A stretch of 64,000 nt of DNA from NCBI GenBank assembly GCA_018136815.1, contig CM030935.1, forward strand, positions 6,653,092-6,717,091. Direction: 5' to 3'. The notes under the pieces were generated by a model. The model was not told the origin of the DNA. It worked only from the letters and a program-made list of their open reading frames with translations, and made no database searches. Made by a program: the position numbers and the translations under genes. The DNA comes from Isochrysis galbana (Eukaryota > Haptophyta > Isochrysidales > Isochrysidaceae). Of this stretch, positions 47,600 to 58,639 are shown piece after piece (the first letter of the stretch is position 1; the number at the start of each line of letters is the position of its first letter).

Positions 47600-48254
47600 C
47601 ACCCTTATCAGTGATAAGCCCCGAATCTGATGCTCATACTGAGGACTCGGACTCGACCAAAATTCAAAATTTTGGTCTACCCCCTAGCCCAGACGCCCAG
47701 ACCGTCGGCTCGGGCCAAGTCCAAGTCCGCTCGACCATCCGCTCGCTCGCCCCCATCGGTATCTTCACACTAGGAGTATGAATTCAAGATTCCAGTGTCG
47801 CAAGAATCTGGATCCGTACTGCTACGCGACTACTCCTAAAAATATATGTACCGGAGGGGGCCCGACACTCGGATACCGCACTCACCGCGCGGGGAGCCCC
47901 GGCGCCCCGTCCCATTCTAACTTTAAAACATCTCGGCCTCTACATGGTATTCGCTCCCTTTCTACTCTCTACTCTCTACTCTCTACATGTAAGTCCTTGG
48001 TGCTTATCGGCCTCCACGCCCATACTCGCCAGACCAGACTCTTCTAAAAATGGAACACAAGGAGAGGGAGACCCGGCACAGACGCAGAGAGAAAAGGGAA
48101 GGGGGGAGGGGGTGGAGGGAGAGAGAGAGGAGAGAGAGGGAGAGAGATAAGAGAGATGTGGAGGTGAGAGAGAGGTAGAGAGAAGAGAGAGAGAGAGAGG
48201 AAGAGAGGAGGGGGGGGGGGGGGGGGGGGGGGGGAGGGGAAGAAGAGAGTGAGA
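47600..48254. promoter_or_regulatory. intergenic and GA/poly(G) leader of ALG11
   Basis: 48100-48209 is GA-rich and 48210-48234 a G run of about 24, ending 20 bp before the ATG at 48255. It mirrors the arrangement before the GMC oxidoreductase. 47600-48040 holds no gene. Confidence 0.45.
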
Positions 48255-49994
48255 ATGGGGGCGGCGGCGGCACTGTCAGCCGCGCTCTCAGCCGCGCTCT
48301 GGGCGGCGCTCTGCTCAGTGGCGGCTCTAACGGTGGCATGGCTCCGGCTTTTTCTCCGCGTCCGCTCCACCCGCCGTGTTCTGGGCGTGCTCCACCCCTA
48401 CTCCCACGACGGCGGTGGTGGAGAGAGAGTCCTCTGGGCTTCTCTCGCGGCTCTCTCCTCTTCTCCACGGCTCCACGAGTGGAGAATCGTTCTCTACACA
48501 GGGGAAGGGAGGGGTACGAGCTCCCATGACACTATGCTCGCATTGCGGGCCGCCGTTCGACGTCGGTTCGGCCTAGAGCTCCCGCAGAAGCTCGAGATTG
48601 TCACGCTATGCACACGGAGTGCCATCGAGCCTCAGTGGTACCCTCTCGGCACTCTGCTCGGCCAGGCGCTCGGATCTCTTCTACTCACAGCGGAGGCAGT
48701 CTGGCGCGCGCCGCCAGAGCTGCTCTTCGATACGACCGGGTACGGGTTCAGCTACGCATGGCTCAAACTCCTCGGCGTGCGCAAGGTACGCGCACCCCGC
48801 CGCCGCCGCCATGCTTCCCATGCTCCGACCGACCCAGCTGCGCCGCGCTCAACACAGGTGGCTTGCTATGTGCATTATCCGATCGTTACCTCAGAGATGT
48901 GCTCGCGCGTCGCTTCGCGCGCTGTGGCTCACAACAACGCGTCGGCCATCGCCCGCTCACCGCTGCTGACACGGTTGAAGCTACTTTATTACGGGCTGCT
49001 CATCCGTGCCTATTGGTTTTCGGGACGGAGGGCGGACGTGGTTCTTGCAAATGGCAGCTGGACAGCGAACCATCTCTCGATACTATGGGACCGGAGTGTC
49101 CCAACGCCCACCGCCGATGCGACGGAGCGGCGCCCTTCCTACCGCGAGCCTATCGTTGCTACAAGCCTTCGCTCGCGCCGCTCTACCCGCCTGCCAAACG
49201 ATGTTGGTGTAGCCTCGTCCGCCGTATTCCGCATCATCTTCCCGCCGTGCGACACAGTCGCCCTCGAGAAGATACCACTGTCACCTCGGCCCAGCAGTCC
49301 GCTCATCGTCCTGTCCATTGGCCAGTTCCGCCCGGAAAAGGACCACCAGCTGCAGCTGCGCGCTTTTGCACGTGTATTGCATGACCCTTTGGCAGGCAGC
49401 AGCGATTCAGCCCCGCCAGTCCTAATGATGGCGGGCGCAGTGCGACACTCCGATGATGCGGCGCGGCTCCATGCACTCGTCGATCTGGCGCATGAACTCG
49501 GGCTGCGCACAAACGTCGTCGAAAGGGACGCTTTCGACCCGTTTCTCGACTCGCTAGCGCAGCAGCCGGTCGAGTGCGCCAAGACCAGTACTCGCGACGG
49601 CACCCTTGCGACGGACGTGGTTTTTGCGCCCAACCTCGACCGTGGCCAGTTGCACCGCCTCTTTGGGATGGCAGCCATCGGACTTCACACCATGTGGAAT
49701 GAGCACTTTGGCATCGGTGTTGTAGAGCTGATGGCGGCGGGCATCCCACCCGTTGCGCACGCGTCAGGCGGGCCTCTGCTCGACATTGTGGTGCCTCGTG
49801 GAGAGGTGGGGCTGCTTGCCGCCTCAGAGGAGGAGTATGCAGCCTCAATGGTTTCTCTACTCTTTGAGCACGACGCAGACGAGCGCCGCCGCCGGATGGG
49901 CGAGCGCGCACGGCGATCCGTCTCGGGAAGGTTTAGCGAGCGGGCCTTTTCCGAGTCACTTTGCGAGGTGATGAGTGGCATGCTGGAAGGCTGA
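48255..49994 (+). CDS. ALG11: ALG11, GDP-Man:Man3GlcNAc2-PP-dolichol alpha-1,2-mannosyltransferase
   Basis: Two exons, 48255-48785 and 48858-49994, with a 72-bp GT-AG intron whose length keeps the frame open (AAG/GTACGC ... AACACAG/GTGGC); 555 residues. Adds the fourth and fifth mannoses to the lipid-linked oligosaccharide on the cytosolic face of the ER for N-glycosylation. N-terminal hydrophobic helix (ALSAALSAALWAALCSVAAL) as membrane anchor. Family hallmarks: HPYSHDGGGGERVLW, FDTTGYGFSYAWLKLLG, CYVHYPIVTSEM, ADVVLANGSWTANHL, VLSIGQFRPEKDHQLQLRA, and the GT4 E-x7-E motif in NEHFGIGVVELMAAGIPPVA. The length is normal for ALG11. The start is the first ATG after the G run. Confidence 0.95.
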   Translation: MGAAAALSAALSAALWAALCSVAALTVAWLRLFLRVRSTRRVLGVLHPYSHDGGGGERVLWASLAALSSSPRLHEWRIVLYTGEGRGTSSHDTMLALRAAVRRRFGLELPQKLEIVTLCTRSAIEPQWYPLGTLLGQALGSLLLTAEAVWRAPPELLFDTTGYGFSYAWLKLLGVRKVRAPRRRRHASHAPTDPAAPRSTQVACYVHYPIVTSEMCSRVASRAVAHNNASAIARSPLLTRLKLLYYGLLIRAYWFSGRRADVVLANGSWTANHLSILWDRSVPTPTADATERRPSYREPIVATSLRSRRSTRLPNDVGVASSAVFRIIFPPCDTVALEKIPLSPRPSSPLIVLSIGQFRPEKDHQLQLRAFARVLHDPLAGSSDSAPPVLMMAGAVRHSDDAARLHALVDLAHELGLRTNVVERDAFDPFLDSLAQQPVECAKTSTRDGTLATDVVFAPNLDRGQLHRLFGMAAIGLHTMWNEHFGIGVVELMAAGIPPVAHASGGPLLDIVVPRGEVGLLAASEEEYAASMVSLLFEHDADERRRRMGERARRSVSGRFSERAFSESLCEVMSGMLEG

Positions 49995-50397
49995 CCATGC
50001 GGGCAACGGGCCATACCCATAGTAGGGTGTGCGCCGTCTCGCCATCTTGTCGCGAGGCGCTGAATTTGAGAAAACCTTGGAGGCTGCGCAGCGCGCGGCC
50101 GGACCGCACATAGATTGTTGTCATGCGGCTTCGGCGGCCACACCCCTCACTTACTTCAATGCTTCAATTTTTCAATTCCGACCATTGAGCATTGATAAGA
50201 ATCTTAAACCCCCCCCCCCGCTTTTCGCGCGACGTGATGCAATGTGCTTGCACTACTGCCTATAATACATACTACCCACTCTTAGCCTTTGCCCATCTCC
50301 CATCAACTAAGTTTACATTTAGGCACGCGAGCGCGCGCGCCGCCGCGACGTCCCCTCTCGCTTCGGGCCCCCCGCCGAGGGCGCCCCCCCAGTGCCC

Positions 50398-51310
50398 ATG
50401 GAGCAGCCGCTGTCGAAGCGGCCGCGTCCGCCCACTGAGGCCGAGCAGGTGTGTGCGACTCCGGTCGCACCGCACGGCCCGTGGCCCCGGCCACACCACT
50501 CATGGCAGCCATGCTGGCCTCCCCCATGGGGGGGCCAGCAGGATGCTGACAACAGCGCACAACAGCCCCCAACAATGTTGGCCAACAATGTTAGGCTCCT
50601 GCAGCCACCCCTCCACCCCTCCATTGGGCATGGCTTATGGCAGAGGCCCCTCTCGCCCTAGCAAGGGCCGCGCTGCTCCGGCAGCGCGGCCCGCGGCCGG
50701 GTGGCCCCTATGGGCACAACATCGCACCCCATTGCAACATTGCAACGAACAACATACTCCCCAGAGACACCCCCTCATGCACACATCACACCATACGCAC
50801 AAGGCAAACGCACACGACCCCCCTGGGGCAAGAGAGAACAAGACCTCACCACCCAATGCTCCCACTCGCACGACACTGACTATGGTCACCCCCGTCCACG
50901 ACTCACAGGACCAAGACTCCGATGAAGACGACAACACCATCACACACTCTCGACGCTCGACGCCACCTTTGCTGACCTCTCATTCCATCAAGCCGGAGAC
51001 ATCGTACTTCAAGACACGACGGCGTACGCCGCCATCGTCGAGCTTCTGCTTGAACTCGAGGGAGTCGACCCCGAGCCAGACTTCTGGGCCCGCTCGGCGA
51101 GGGGCCCGTGGCACATAGCAGTCAACGAAGACTGCGCGCAACAATTCAAGGCCAAGTACGGTGACCTTACTAACATCCGCGTCCTAGCCCAAGACATCCC
51201 CGTACGCATCTGCATAGAATCCATCGAAGAGAAGCTCAACAAAAAAGGCACCTTCTCGCGAAAGGCGAAAGGCCCCCTGAAATACCATTTCCGGGTGTCA
51301 TCAGTCACCA
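50398..51310 (+). pseudogene. decayed ORF1/gag-like retroelement remnant
   Basis: From ATG 50398 (MEQPLSKRPRPPTEAEQVCA) the frame is Pro/His-rich with stops at 50661 and 50925. Sequence in another frame (TPVHDSQDQDSDEDDNTI) then returns to the first as TLDATFADLSFHQAGDIVLQ, AAIVELLLELEGVDPEPDFW, NEDCAQQFKAKYGDLTNIRV and IPVRICIESIEEKLNKKGTF, clearly protein-derived. The start resembles in style the retroposed element's MERAAT... start. Not functional as it stands. The family is uncertain; ORF1 of a non-LTR element is my best guess. Confidence 0.5.
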
Positions 51311-51319
51311 GGTGTCACA

Positions 51320-53020
51320 GTGTCACCCTCCTATGCTCCTATGTAAGCAGCAAAGAAACTCCAGCGCCTCACGAGGGGAAGGGGGGTGGAAATGCTGCCA
51401 TGCTGCCAAACAAAAATTGTATGGGGGGGGGGACGGCGGGACGACGGCCAAGGGGCAAGGGGGGCGGGGGAGGGGGGGGGGGGTTAGAAAGTATCCTGTA
51501 TGTAGGTAGTGAGTGGTTCCATGTTCCATGCACCGCGAGTGCGGTAAGAATATTTTAAGGTTTATTTTGGGAACTCAGGTTGCACCTTCTCCACGGCTCC
51601 ATGGATGGAGGACCGGGACTGGAGGAGTTGGAGTTGGAGTACGGGCGGGGGGGGGGGGGGGGGGGACACGAGGCATGAGCGGGGGCCTCCATATGAATTT
51701 GAACAAATAAACTTAGTTGATATAGTTGGCCCTTACAGCTTACCTAGCCCCGAACAAAGAACAACGATTGCGTTCGCGTCGAAAGAGGCGACCAGATACC
51801 CATTCTTTTTTTATAATAGTAGCCTGAACTGTAAGAGGCCCGCCGAGACCCACGCCCTACCGGACAGATGCCCATAGCTACTCTGGACTACAGGTTCCCG
51901 ACACTCAACACCTAGAGGAAAACATGCAACAACCGGTAGCCCGATGGCGCAAGAAGAAGTAGCGAGGAAAGCCATCGGGTATCGGTACACACCGCCTGCC
52001 ACCGGAATAAACCTACTGCACCCAGCCCCTAGGTAGAGCACGAGGGGACGAGCCGCAAGGCAGGTGGAGGGGGGATAAGGGAAGCGGGCGTGGCTGCATA
52101 GAAGCTGTGCAGGGTCGCGCGCGCGGCGAGACTGTTAAGAAGTTTTTTATAATAGTTGCAGTTCAATTAAAGTCCAAATTCAAATTTTATTTTGTGCCCG
52201 TGTGGTCCTGTTCCGTTTATATTTACGAATACTTTTACTTTAATTACAATTTAAGTTTCATTTTGTATAAGCGCGTGGCACATGGAGGGCGCTGTAGAGG
52301 CGCATCGACGATGCCACCACGGCGTGATCCATATTGTCCCCCACCTTGGGCGCTCGAACAGAGCTGCACTACGGCCCGTCCCACGGGTAAGTCCGCGGCA
52401 TTCTGGATGATGGTGTCGCCTGGGTTTACCATCTTCAAGGCACGGGGCCCACACACAAAGCGGGGGCTACTGGTGAAGAAGTGCACTGCCTGCCCGCTTG
52501 CTTGCGCACCTACATCGTGCCAGCTGCCACACTGTTGCAACATCATCACACTGACAACGCTTGCCTTGGTGGGCCCAAGCCCACATTCGTCATGTTCAAT
52601 CTTTCTTTTGAGTGCATCCGCCTCAACCATCTCACAATGGAGGAGACTGCAGAAGCCCAGCAGATCTCGCGCCTCGACGTCTTGAGAGCTGGGCTGAGAC
52701 CACGAAATGGAGCATACAAGATACCCATGAGTTGGACCTCTTTTAACTTACCTTGAGTACTCGAACAGCGCGCGGTGTGCGTCACCGCGCGAGGGTTCAC
52801 GCTCGTGCCGCAATGCCTGCACGCGTGCGATGGAGGTGCGAAGCGGCGCGTCCTACACGGCACGAGGGGCGAAGCGTCAGGAGATGGATACCACCTATTT
52901 TTTCGCACATGGCTCGAGGGTACCTGTTCCAAGGAGAGCGGCCAGCCCCCCACAAGGCATTGGCACGGCTAAGCGGTGCTGCAGCACAAGCACATGGCAC
53001 AGATGTTGTCCATAGCTAGT
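51320..53020. other. intergenic with G runs and dispersed repeat R3 (copy A)
   Basis: G runs at 51470-51482 and 51647-51664. About 52047-52165 (GAGCCGCAAGGCAGGT..., GCGTGGCTGCA, AAGTTTTTT) matches 62556-62665. Frames at 52244-52630 (minus) and 52481-52756 (plus) overlap and look partly protein-like, but I cannot choose between them or name a family. Confidence 0.4.
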
Positions 53021-53028
53021 CTACTGGC

Positions 53029-53499
53029 CTAGCCCGAGTGCGTGGATAGCAGGGAAAATTCGGTGTGCCCCGGCCAATGCGGTGTGCCCCGAAGCAATGT
53101 GCGCGGCGTGCAGCCGACAGGTCGAGCGCGCACGTAATGCTTATCCGCCTCGTACAAGCGGACGAACTGCTGCTCGTGCTGTGAAATTCCAAGGTGAGAA
53201 CGAAGCTGCGCATCGCGTTCACCTGGTGTCATCCTCCTGAAACGGCGGTGTGTCACGAACGCAAAGAACGTGGGTGAGACGGGGAGGAGCATGTAGGGGG
53301 GGACAAGCGAGCGCTCAACAAGGTTAGGTGGGGTTTGTGGGGGGGGGGGGGGGGGAGAGTGCATCGAGCGCACGCACATGGAGGCAATCCAAGCGGTAAG
53401 GGGAGACCGAAAGTTGGCGACTTGCGCGGCGTAAGCCATGATCTTGGCCTCGTTCTGATCAGGCTTGAATGCCTCGCAGCGGCCAGCTTCGACCGGCAT
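53029..53499 (-). CDS. possible small gene, unknown protein
   Basis: From ATG 53499 on the minus strand: MPVEAGRCEAFKPDQNEAKI, AYAAQVANFRSPLTAWIASM, then a Pro-rich stretch that is probably a short intron (GTGCGTGCG ... CTTGTTGAG), then RSLVPPYMLLPVSPTFFAFV, THRRFRRMTPGERDAQLRSH and QHEQQFVRLYEADKHYV. The start is preceded on the sense strand by GAGAGAGAGCGAGAGCGAG, similar to other promoter tracts here. Composition is protein-like but no family is recognised; the end beyond 53130 may be read-through. Confidence 0.4.
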   Translation of the reverse strand: MPVEAGRCEAFKPDQNEAKIMAYAAQVANFRSPLTAWIASMCVRSMHSPPPPPPQTPPNLVERSLVPPYMLLPVSPTFFAFVTHRRFRRMTPGERDAQLRSHLGISQHEQQFVRLYEADKHYVRARPVGCTPRTLLRGTPHWPGHTEFSLLSTHSG

Positions 53500-54054
53500 G
53501 TCTCCCTTCTCTACGACTCGCTCTCGCTCTCTCTCTGTTTCTCCTGGGGATTGGGGGAGGGGAAGGGTGGGTCGGTGGGTGGAAGGGGTGGGGTGGGAAG
53601 GGCGAAGTGAAGAGGAGGGATCTTGTGGAGAAAGCAGAGGCGGAGAAAGCACAGGCGAGTGATGTTGGAGGCGCACGGGCGGCGTGAGGAAAGGAGGGGA
53701 GGAGGGGAAGGCAGAAGAGGAGAGAGGGGAGGAAGGGAAGCGACGGGGAAAGAGGGCAAAGAGGGGAGAGAAGGGAAGAAGGGAAGATGGCTGGCGTGGT
53801 CTCCCTCCCTCTCCCTCTCTCCCCAACCTCCCCCCTCCCCTCCCCCTCCCGCAGCGCGCCCGCACCGCCGCGCCTGCGCTCCCTCCTCTCGCCCTCACGA
53901 TGTACCGGGGGGGGGGGGGGAGACCACTTGGCTCCGGCCCCACCAAGTCCTCCTCCTCCTCTTCCCCCATCCCCCACCACCCCGATCTGATCCCTACCAA
54001 CCTCCTTTTCCCCCTCCATCATCACCGTCTCCGCTTCCCCCATCTCCCATACCT

Positions 54055-54239
54055 TAGGGCGGTCAAACTGGGACTTTTTAACTATTAGTAAGGGTTGGGC
54101 TGCATTTTTTGACCGTGGCGCGATGCCCAATAAAAAACCTCCGGGGGAGGCTACCTGACGCTACGAAAATCTTCGCCAAGAAATGGTGCGATTTGCCCCC
54201 CTTCTCTCCCCCTCCGTCACGCGCGCTCACGCTCTACCC
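54055..54239. repeat. dispersed repeat R1, copy B
   Basis: Same orientation as 15293-15508 with small deletions (for example, one of the two CTACCGG words is missing). Confidence 0.8.
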
Positions 54240-54716
54240 GTCAAGAATTGGCGTTCGCGCCCGCGGGGGGATCGGTTCTTTTATATCTAAGCTACATTCG
54301 GCATTTGATTCCCGCCCGATGCAGCGCCGTGTCGGGCTGCCGACAGTCCGACCACCCCCTGACCCTTTGGCATCATTGCCCGCGCAGCCCACCCAGCACA
54401 TCACAGCGCGCGCACGCGGCTACCCTGTCTACCAGAGGCCCCACCCCGACGATCCCGACCCGCCCCTCGCAGGATTCACCCTCTCTCTCTCGAACTCGGC
54501 ATCGAGAACCAGGACCGGGTCACCAACGCGGCCGTCCTCGCGTGGCTGACGAGCCTCTTGCCTTCGCGGCCCTCCTCTCTTTGACAGTGCCAAATCCAGC
54601 GCTGATCGATGAGGTGAGACCCGTGGGCGGCCTCAGGACGGGCCACGTCGTGGCGCTCAACGCCACGAACGGCGATTACCGCGAACGACTAGGTAGAAAG
54701 TAAGGAGGGAATCTAC

Positions 54717-56907
54717 GTGCGTAAACCGAAAGGGGCGAGAGGAGCGCCTCGCGTCCCCCCTCTCAGGCACCAATTCCCCTCCGGACCACGGCGGCGGCGT
54801 GAGCTGCGTCTGCCCGCTCAACTCTCTAATCCGAAGTCCGTTTCGCCAACTGCTCTCGAGGCGGCGTCCGCCGACGTTCGCTCGTACGCATCCAAGCTCA
54901 ATGCGGGCCTCCGCCTTTCTTGGTCCAGCGCTCTCGAGGCTACCCTAGCCGCTCAGGCTGAGTCGGTCCGTGACGCTACCATCAAGTCTCAGAGACCATG
55001 TTGCGGGTAGGGGGGGTTGTTCATATCTCTTCGCATATGTCCCGCCATTAGGTTTCCTCGCGTGGCTCCCCTTCGTCGTCTAGTTCCGTATCACGCTCGC
55101 CTCTTCTGCCCGCTCCCGATAGGATCGTCCCCTCACGTCCCCTCTTTCCCGCTTCTCGCCTCGTCTCTCCCTCTCTCTCCCCGTTCCCACTGAGTGTTTT
55201 CCGCCCACTGTCATCCCTTTCTTTTCCCGCGTGTTCTCTTCTTCCCCCCCCCCCTCCCGCGCGTCTTCTCTCGGTCCGGTAGCTTTTGTACGCTCAAAAA
55301 AAAATTAATCAATGTTATATGCTAGCCAACCCCACTAGCTAATTGGACACAACTTTTCCGTCCCGGAATCCCGCCATGCCTGACGAGCCAGGTGTCCGAG
55401 TGATACCGGGGGGTGGGGGCACTGCCCCCTCCCCTCGATATTTGTCCTCCCCCCAGTGCACGCACCGACCCCGCGCACCCCAGCGCGTCCTCTCCTCGAG
55501 TCCACGCTGGGGGAAAACCCCTTTCGGGTAAAAGCAACGCGGGGGGGGGGGGCACTCGTGAGATAGGGGCCCAGAAGCGCTAATCTCCCTCGCTAGTGCG
55601 AGTGGCCACGGCGAGCCGCGGCCCTTCCCTCCTGGCTCTGGCGCCCCCGTCTTCTCTTACCCAAACGGGGCGAGAAGACACGTTACTGCCGGAGGGGAGA
55701 GCTGCCGCTCCCCCCTCCCCTCCCTCTTCCCTTTTCCTCCTCTCTTCCCTGCGGCGGGGGCCCATGGCGCGCGCCTGCGGCCCCTCGCTCAGGTCCCCAG
55801 ATGGCCTGCAGGGCATGGGAGCACAGCTCAGGGGGCAGGTGAGGCTGGGGCATGGCCCTGGCCCCTCCTGCCTCTCCCTCGCTGGCGCTCCGAGCCCCTG
55901 CGGGTCGACTGGAGCTGGCTGGGGGGTCCTGAACAGGGGGGCCCAGGGGGAGGAGGGGCTGGTCAGAGGAATGGGCAGGCCACGACGGGCCAGGGCGGGC
56001 GAGTCAGGCGGGCCTGTGAGGAGAGGAATGGGTCAGCAGGGCTGTGTGCTCCTGGCAAGCCATCAGGCGTGCCAGGAGAGTGGGTGGATCCTCCCCCATG
56101 GCAGGGGAGGAGTGGAGAGAGAGGGGGGCTCGTGCCCCCCCATGGGCGAACTAAGTATAAACTTAGTTCTAGCTTTTGTACGCTCAGCGCTATCGCTCGA
56201 GCGCTCCTGTGGCCTTCTGCTCTGTGTGCCCCCCGTCCTCGTTCTCGTCTCGCGTGACCGTATGCCGGTCGAGGTCCCTCGTTCGTCCTCAGCTCCTCCG
56301 ATGCGTGCCTCCCATGTGTCCGGTGGCCCGTGCCTCATGCCCCCGAACTGTACTCCACATGTTACATACATCAATCCTCTTGCCTCCACATGCAACACAG
56401 CCACAGCTCCACCCCATCCCACACAGACCAGCTCGTTTCGAACCTGGGGATCGCGTCTGCATGCGATTGCCAGGCCATGCTAACAAGTTGCAATTCATCT
56501 ACTCGGGTCCCTACCGCGTCGTAGAGGCTCTGTCCGACACTAGGTACCGACTCCGTGATCTGGAGAACCGGTTAGTCAAGGAGGAGGTGCACATCTCGAA
56601 CCTCCGGCCGTATCATACTTTCGTTGATGAAGAGCCGCTGGCTGACGACGACGAGTACATCGTTGAGAAGTTGCTCGATCGTCGTAGCCATGGCGATTCT
56701 ACCGAGTACCTCGTGAAGTGGCGTGGCTATTCTATTCGAGAAGCCACCTGGGAGCCTCGTTCCGAGTTGCTCCGCCGTTGTTCTGATTTGCTTGATGAGT
56801 ATGATCGCTCCGTCGAAGAGACTTGTCCAGAAGATGTTGAGTGCTTGCAAGATATGATTGAGCTCAGTATCAATGTACCATACTATGGGGATGATCGTGT
56901 AGGCTGA
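54717..56907 (+). pseudogene. chromovirus remnant: integrase C-terminal region and chromodomain, interrupted
   Basis: 54780-54995 encodes the integrase helix seen also at 5960 (SYASKLNAGLRLSWSSALEA, TLAAQAESVRDATIKSQ). The reading frame resumes at about 56430 with RFEPGDRVCMRLPGHANKLQ, GPYRVVEALSDTRYRLRDLE, EVHISNLRPYHTFVDEEPLA and a chromodomain (EYIVEKLLDRRSHGDSTEYL, KWRGY, ATWEPRSELL). From 56575 to 56865 it is nearly identical to the tail of the element at 30864-41808, so it is the same family. Similarity ends at CPEDVE (56842), after which the minisatellite-bearing sequence starts. Between the two coding parts lie unrelated sequence and the nested insertion 55297-56169. Confidence 0.8.
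55297..56169. mobile_element. nested 873-bp insertion with 17-bp direct repeats
   Basis: TAGCTTTTGTACGCTCA occurs at 55280-55296 and 56170-56186. The insert starts A9TTAATC and ends CGAACTAAGTATAAACTTAG, a terminal hairpin (AACTAAGT/ACTTAGTT). Its right 200 bp are the inverted counterpart of repeat R2 at 45030-45250. Element class unresolved: the A run is at the end opposite to what a poly(A) tail on the hairpin strand would give. Confidence 0.6.
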
Positions 56908-56911
56908 TCGT

Positions 56912-57110
56912 GATTGAAGGATCTTCCATGCTATGGGGATGATGGTGATTGAACGCTTTTCCACGTGTAGGCTGGTGGCGATTGAACGCTTTTCCATACT
57001 GTGGGGATGATGGTGATTGAACGCGTTTCCACGTGTAGGCTGGTGGCGATTGAAAGTTTTTCCATACTGTGGGTGATGGTGATTGAGCGCTTCCCGCCTC
57101 GTGATGGGGC
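56912..57110. repeat. 33-bp minisatellite, six units (copy B)
   Basis: GATTGAA/GATTGAGCGC begins units at 56912, 56947, 56980, 57015, 57048 and 57081 (spacing 33-35). Same family and unit number as 11368-11560. Confidence 0.85.
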
Positions 57111-57338
57111 CTAAGGTTTATTGATTATCTTCTGCCGGGGTCCGGACAACCCCCCCCGCCAGCTTCTTTCGGGACCTTCAACCCGCGATCCAAGAGTAAA
57201 GACCTCCCGCCAAAAGTCAAAGTTTTCAAAATTGAGTGTTTGTGTTTCAAGGCCTTGCTCACATTGGCGACAGCTCATGATAGCGGGGGGTGAATAGAGG
57301 TATGCCCGGGTCATCCCATGGATGCCCACAAATGTTAG

Positions 57339-58598
57339 TCACAACGTTCCGATCCTCCTCTTCTTTTTTTGGTTGGCATTCCGCTTGGCTGAGGCACGTC
57401 TCACCTCGACATCACTGTCACCATCGTTCTCATCTAGGAGTTCGGCCGGAAGTTGGGGCTCTTCAACGGAGTGGCGCGCAGTGAGCATACGCCGCAGCGA
57501 GGTGGGGTGGCCGGACGTTGCACCTGCCGACAGGCCGGACGCAGACGAGGGACCCTTTTCACTAGCCTGCCGCGCCTTTTGCTCGGCGAGCTTCGCCTTC
57601 ATCCGGGCCGCGAGAGACTCCGCCATGGAAGCGGCTGCCGAGCCGCTGCTACTTGATTTTCCTTGTCCGGAGCTCTCGGCACGCCTCTTCTCGCGCTGGA
57701 TGGCCTGAGCCACAAACTCGGCGATAGCGGAGTCGCGCTTGCCGTTGCGGTCCGTGAGAGTCTCATAGGCCTCGGTGAGCAAAGCAAAGCCTTCCTTGCA
57801 CCTCGGGTGCGTAGAGATATCCGGGTGGCAGCAGAGCTTGAGCTCCTCGTACGTCCGCTGCAAGAAGCGCTCGCCAGGAGGCTGCAGTGATAGGGGAGGG
57901 GCACAAAGTGCAGTGTAAGCAGCCAGGCCGACAGCGTGACCACAAAAGCCGTCAAACGGAGTGGCACGCAGCGCTCACAGCCCAATGTGCATCCCATCCG
58001 CGTCTGATCAGTCTTAGTTGGGGTTAGGTGAGAAAATCGGCGCGGAAGGCAGCGCACTGCTTCACGGCCATTCTCGCCTCACAGTTCTGTGACTGCGATT
58101 GTGAACCTAGCAGCGTCTCGCGCCGTCCCGCTGCTAGCGTAGACCAGCAGGCTCAGCCATTGCAGCGACAACGGACCGAATGCCTTCGCTCCACCACGGA
58201 GGGCGAGCGGGGGCAGCCTCCTAGTCACTTCCCCTTCACTTTACCTCTCTCGCTCCCACCTTCTCTTCAACTCCTCCCCTTTGTGACCGGGCCGCGCAAG
58301 GACGGTGCACGCCAAACGCACTCACCTGCCACACCGGCTTCCCCGTCTCATCCCAGCTTGGCTCTCCCACCCTCAGCCTGGCAAAGATGCTCTTGGCTGT
58401 CATCAGCGAGAGGATCGCCTCCTCCTGCTCTCTCCACGATTTTCTCGCCGCCTTGCGCGCCTTGCGCGCCGCCTCCTTGGCCTCCGCCTCGGCCAGACTC
58501 GCTTTGTCCCTGTGCACCACCCCGGAAGACGCCCCCGCCGCCACACCGCGCCCACGAGGGTTGTCGTCCTCATGCTCAAGCACCGCCAGCACTTCCAT
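57339..58598 (-). CDS. J-domain (DnaJ-like) protein
   Basis: Two exons on the minus strand: 58598-58326 and 57881-57339, phase-0 intron (GTGTGGCAG/GTGAGT ... CCTATCACTGCAG/CCTCCTGG); 271 residues. Exon 1, from ATG 58598 (MEVLAVLEHEDD), holds a basic Ala/Lys coiled coil (LAEAEAKEAARKARKAARKS) and AKSIFARLRVGEPSWDETGK. Exon 2 opens with PPGERFLQRTYEELKLCCHP, giving the J-domain HPD tripeptide, then CKEGFALLTEAYETLTDRNG. An acidic/basic tail ends with the nuclear-localisation-like KRNANQKKKRR. Expected to stimulate an Hsp70 ATPase; the partner is unknown. An extra small exon within the intron cannot be excluded, since helix I of the J-domain is not typical. Confidence 0.7.
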
Positions 58599-58639
58599 CG
58601 CGCCGCGCCGCGCCACCACCTCCGACTACGTTAGAACTT

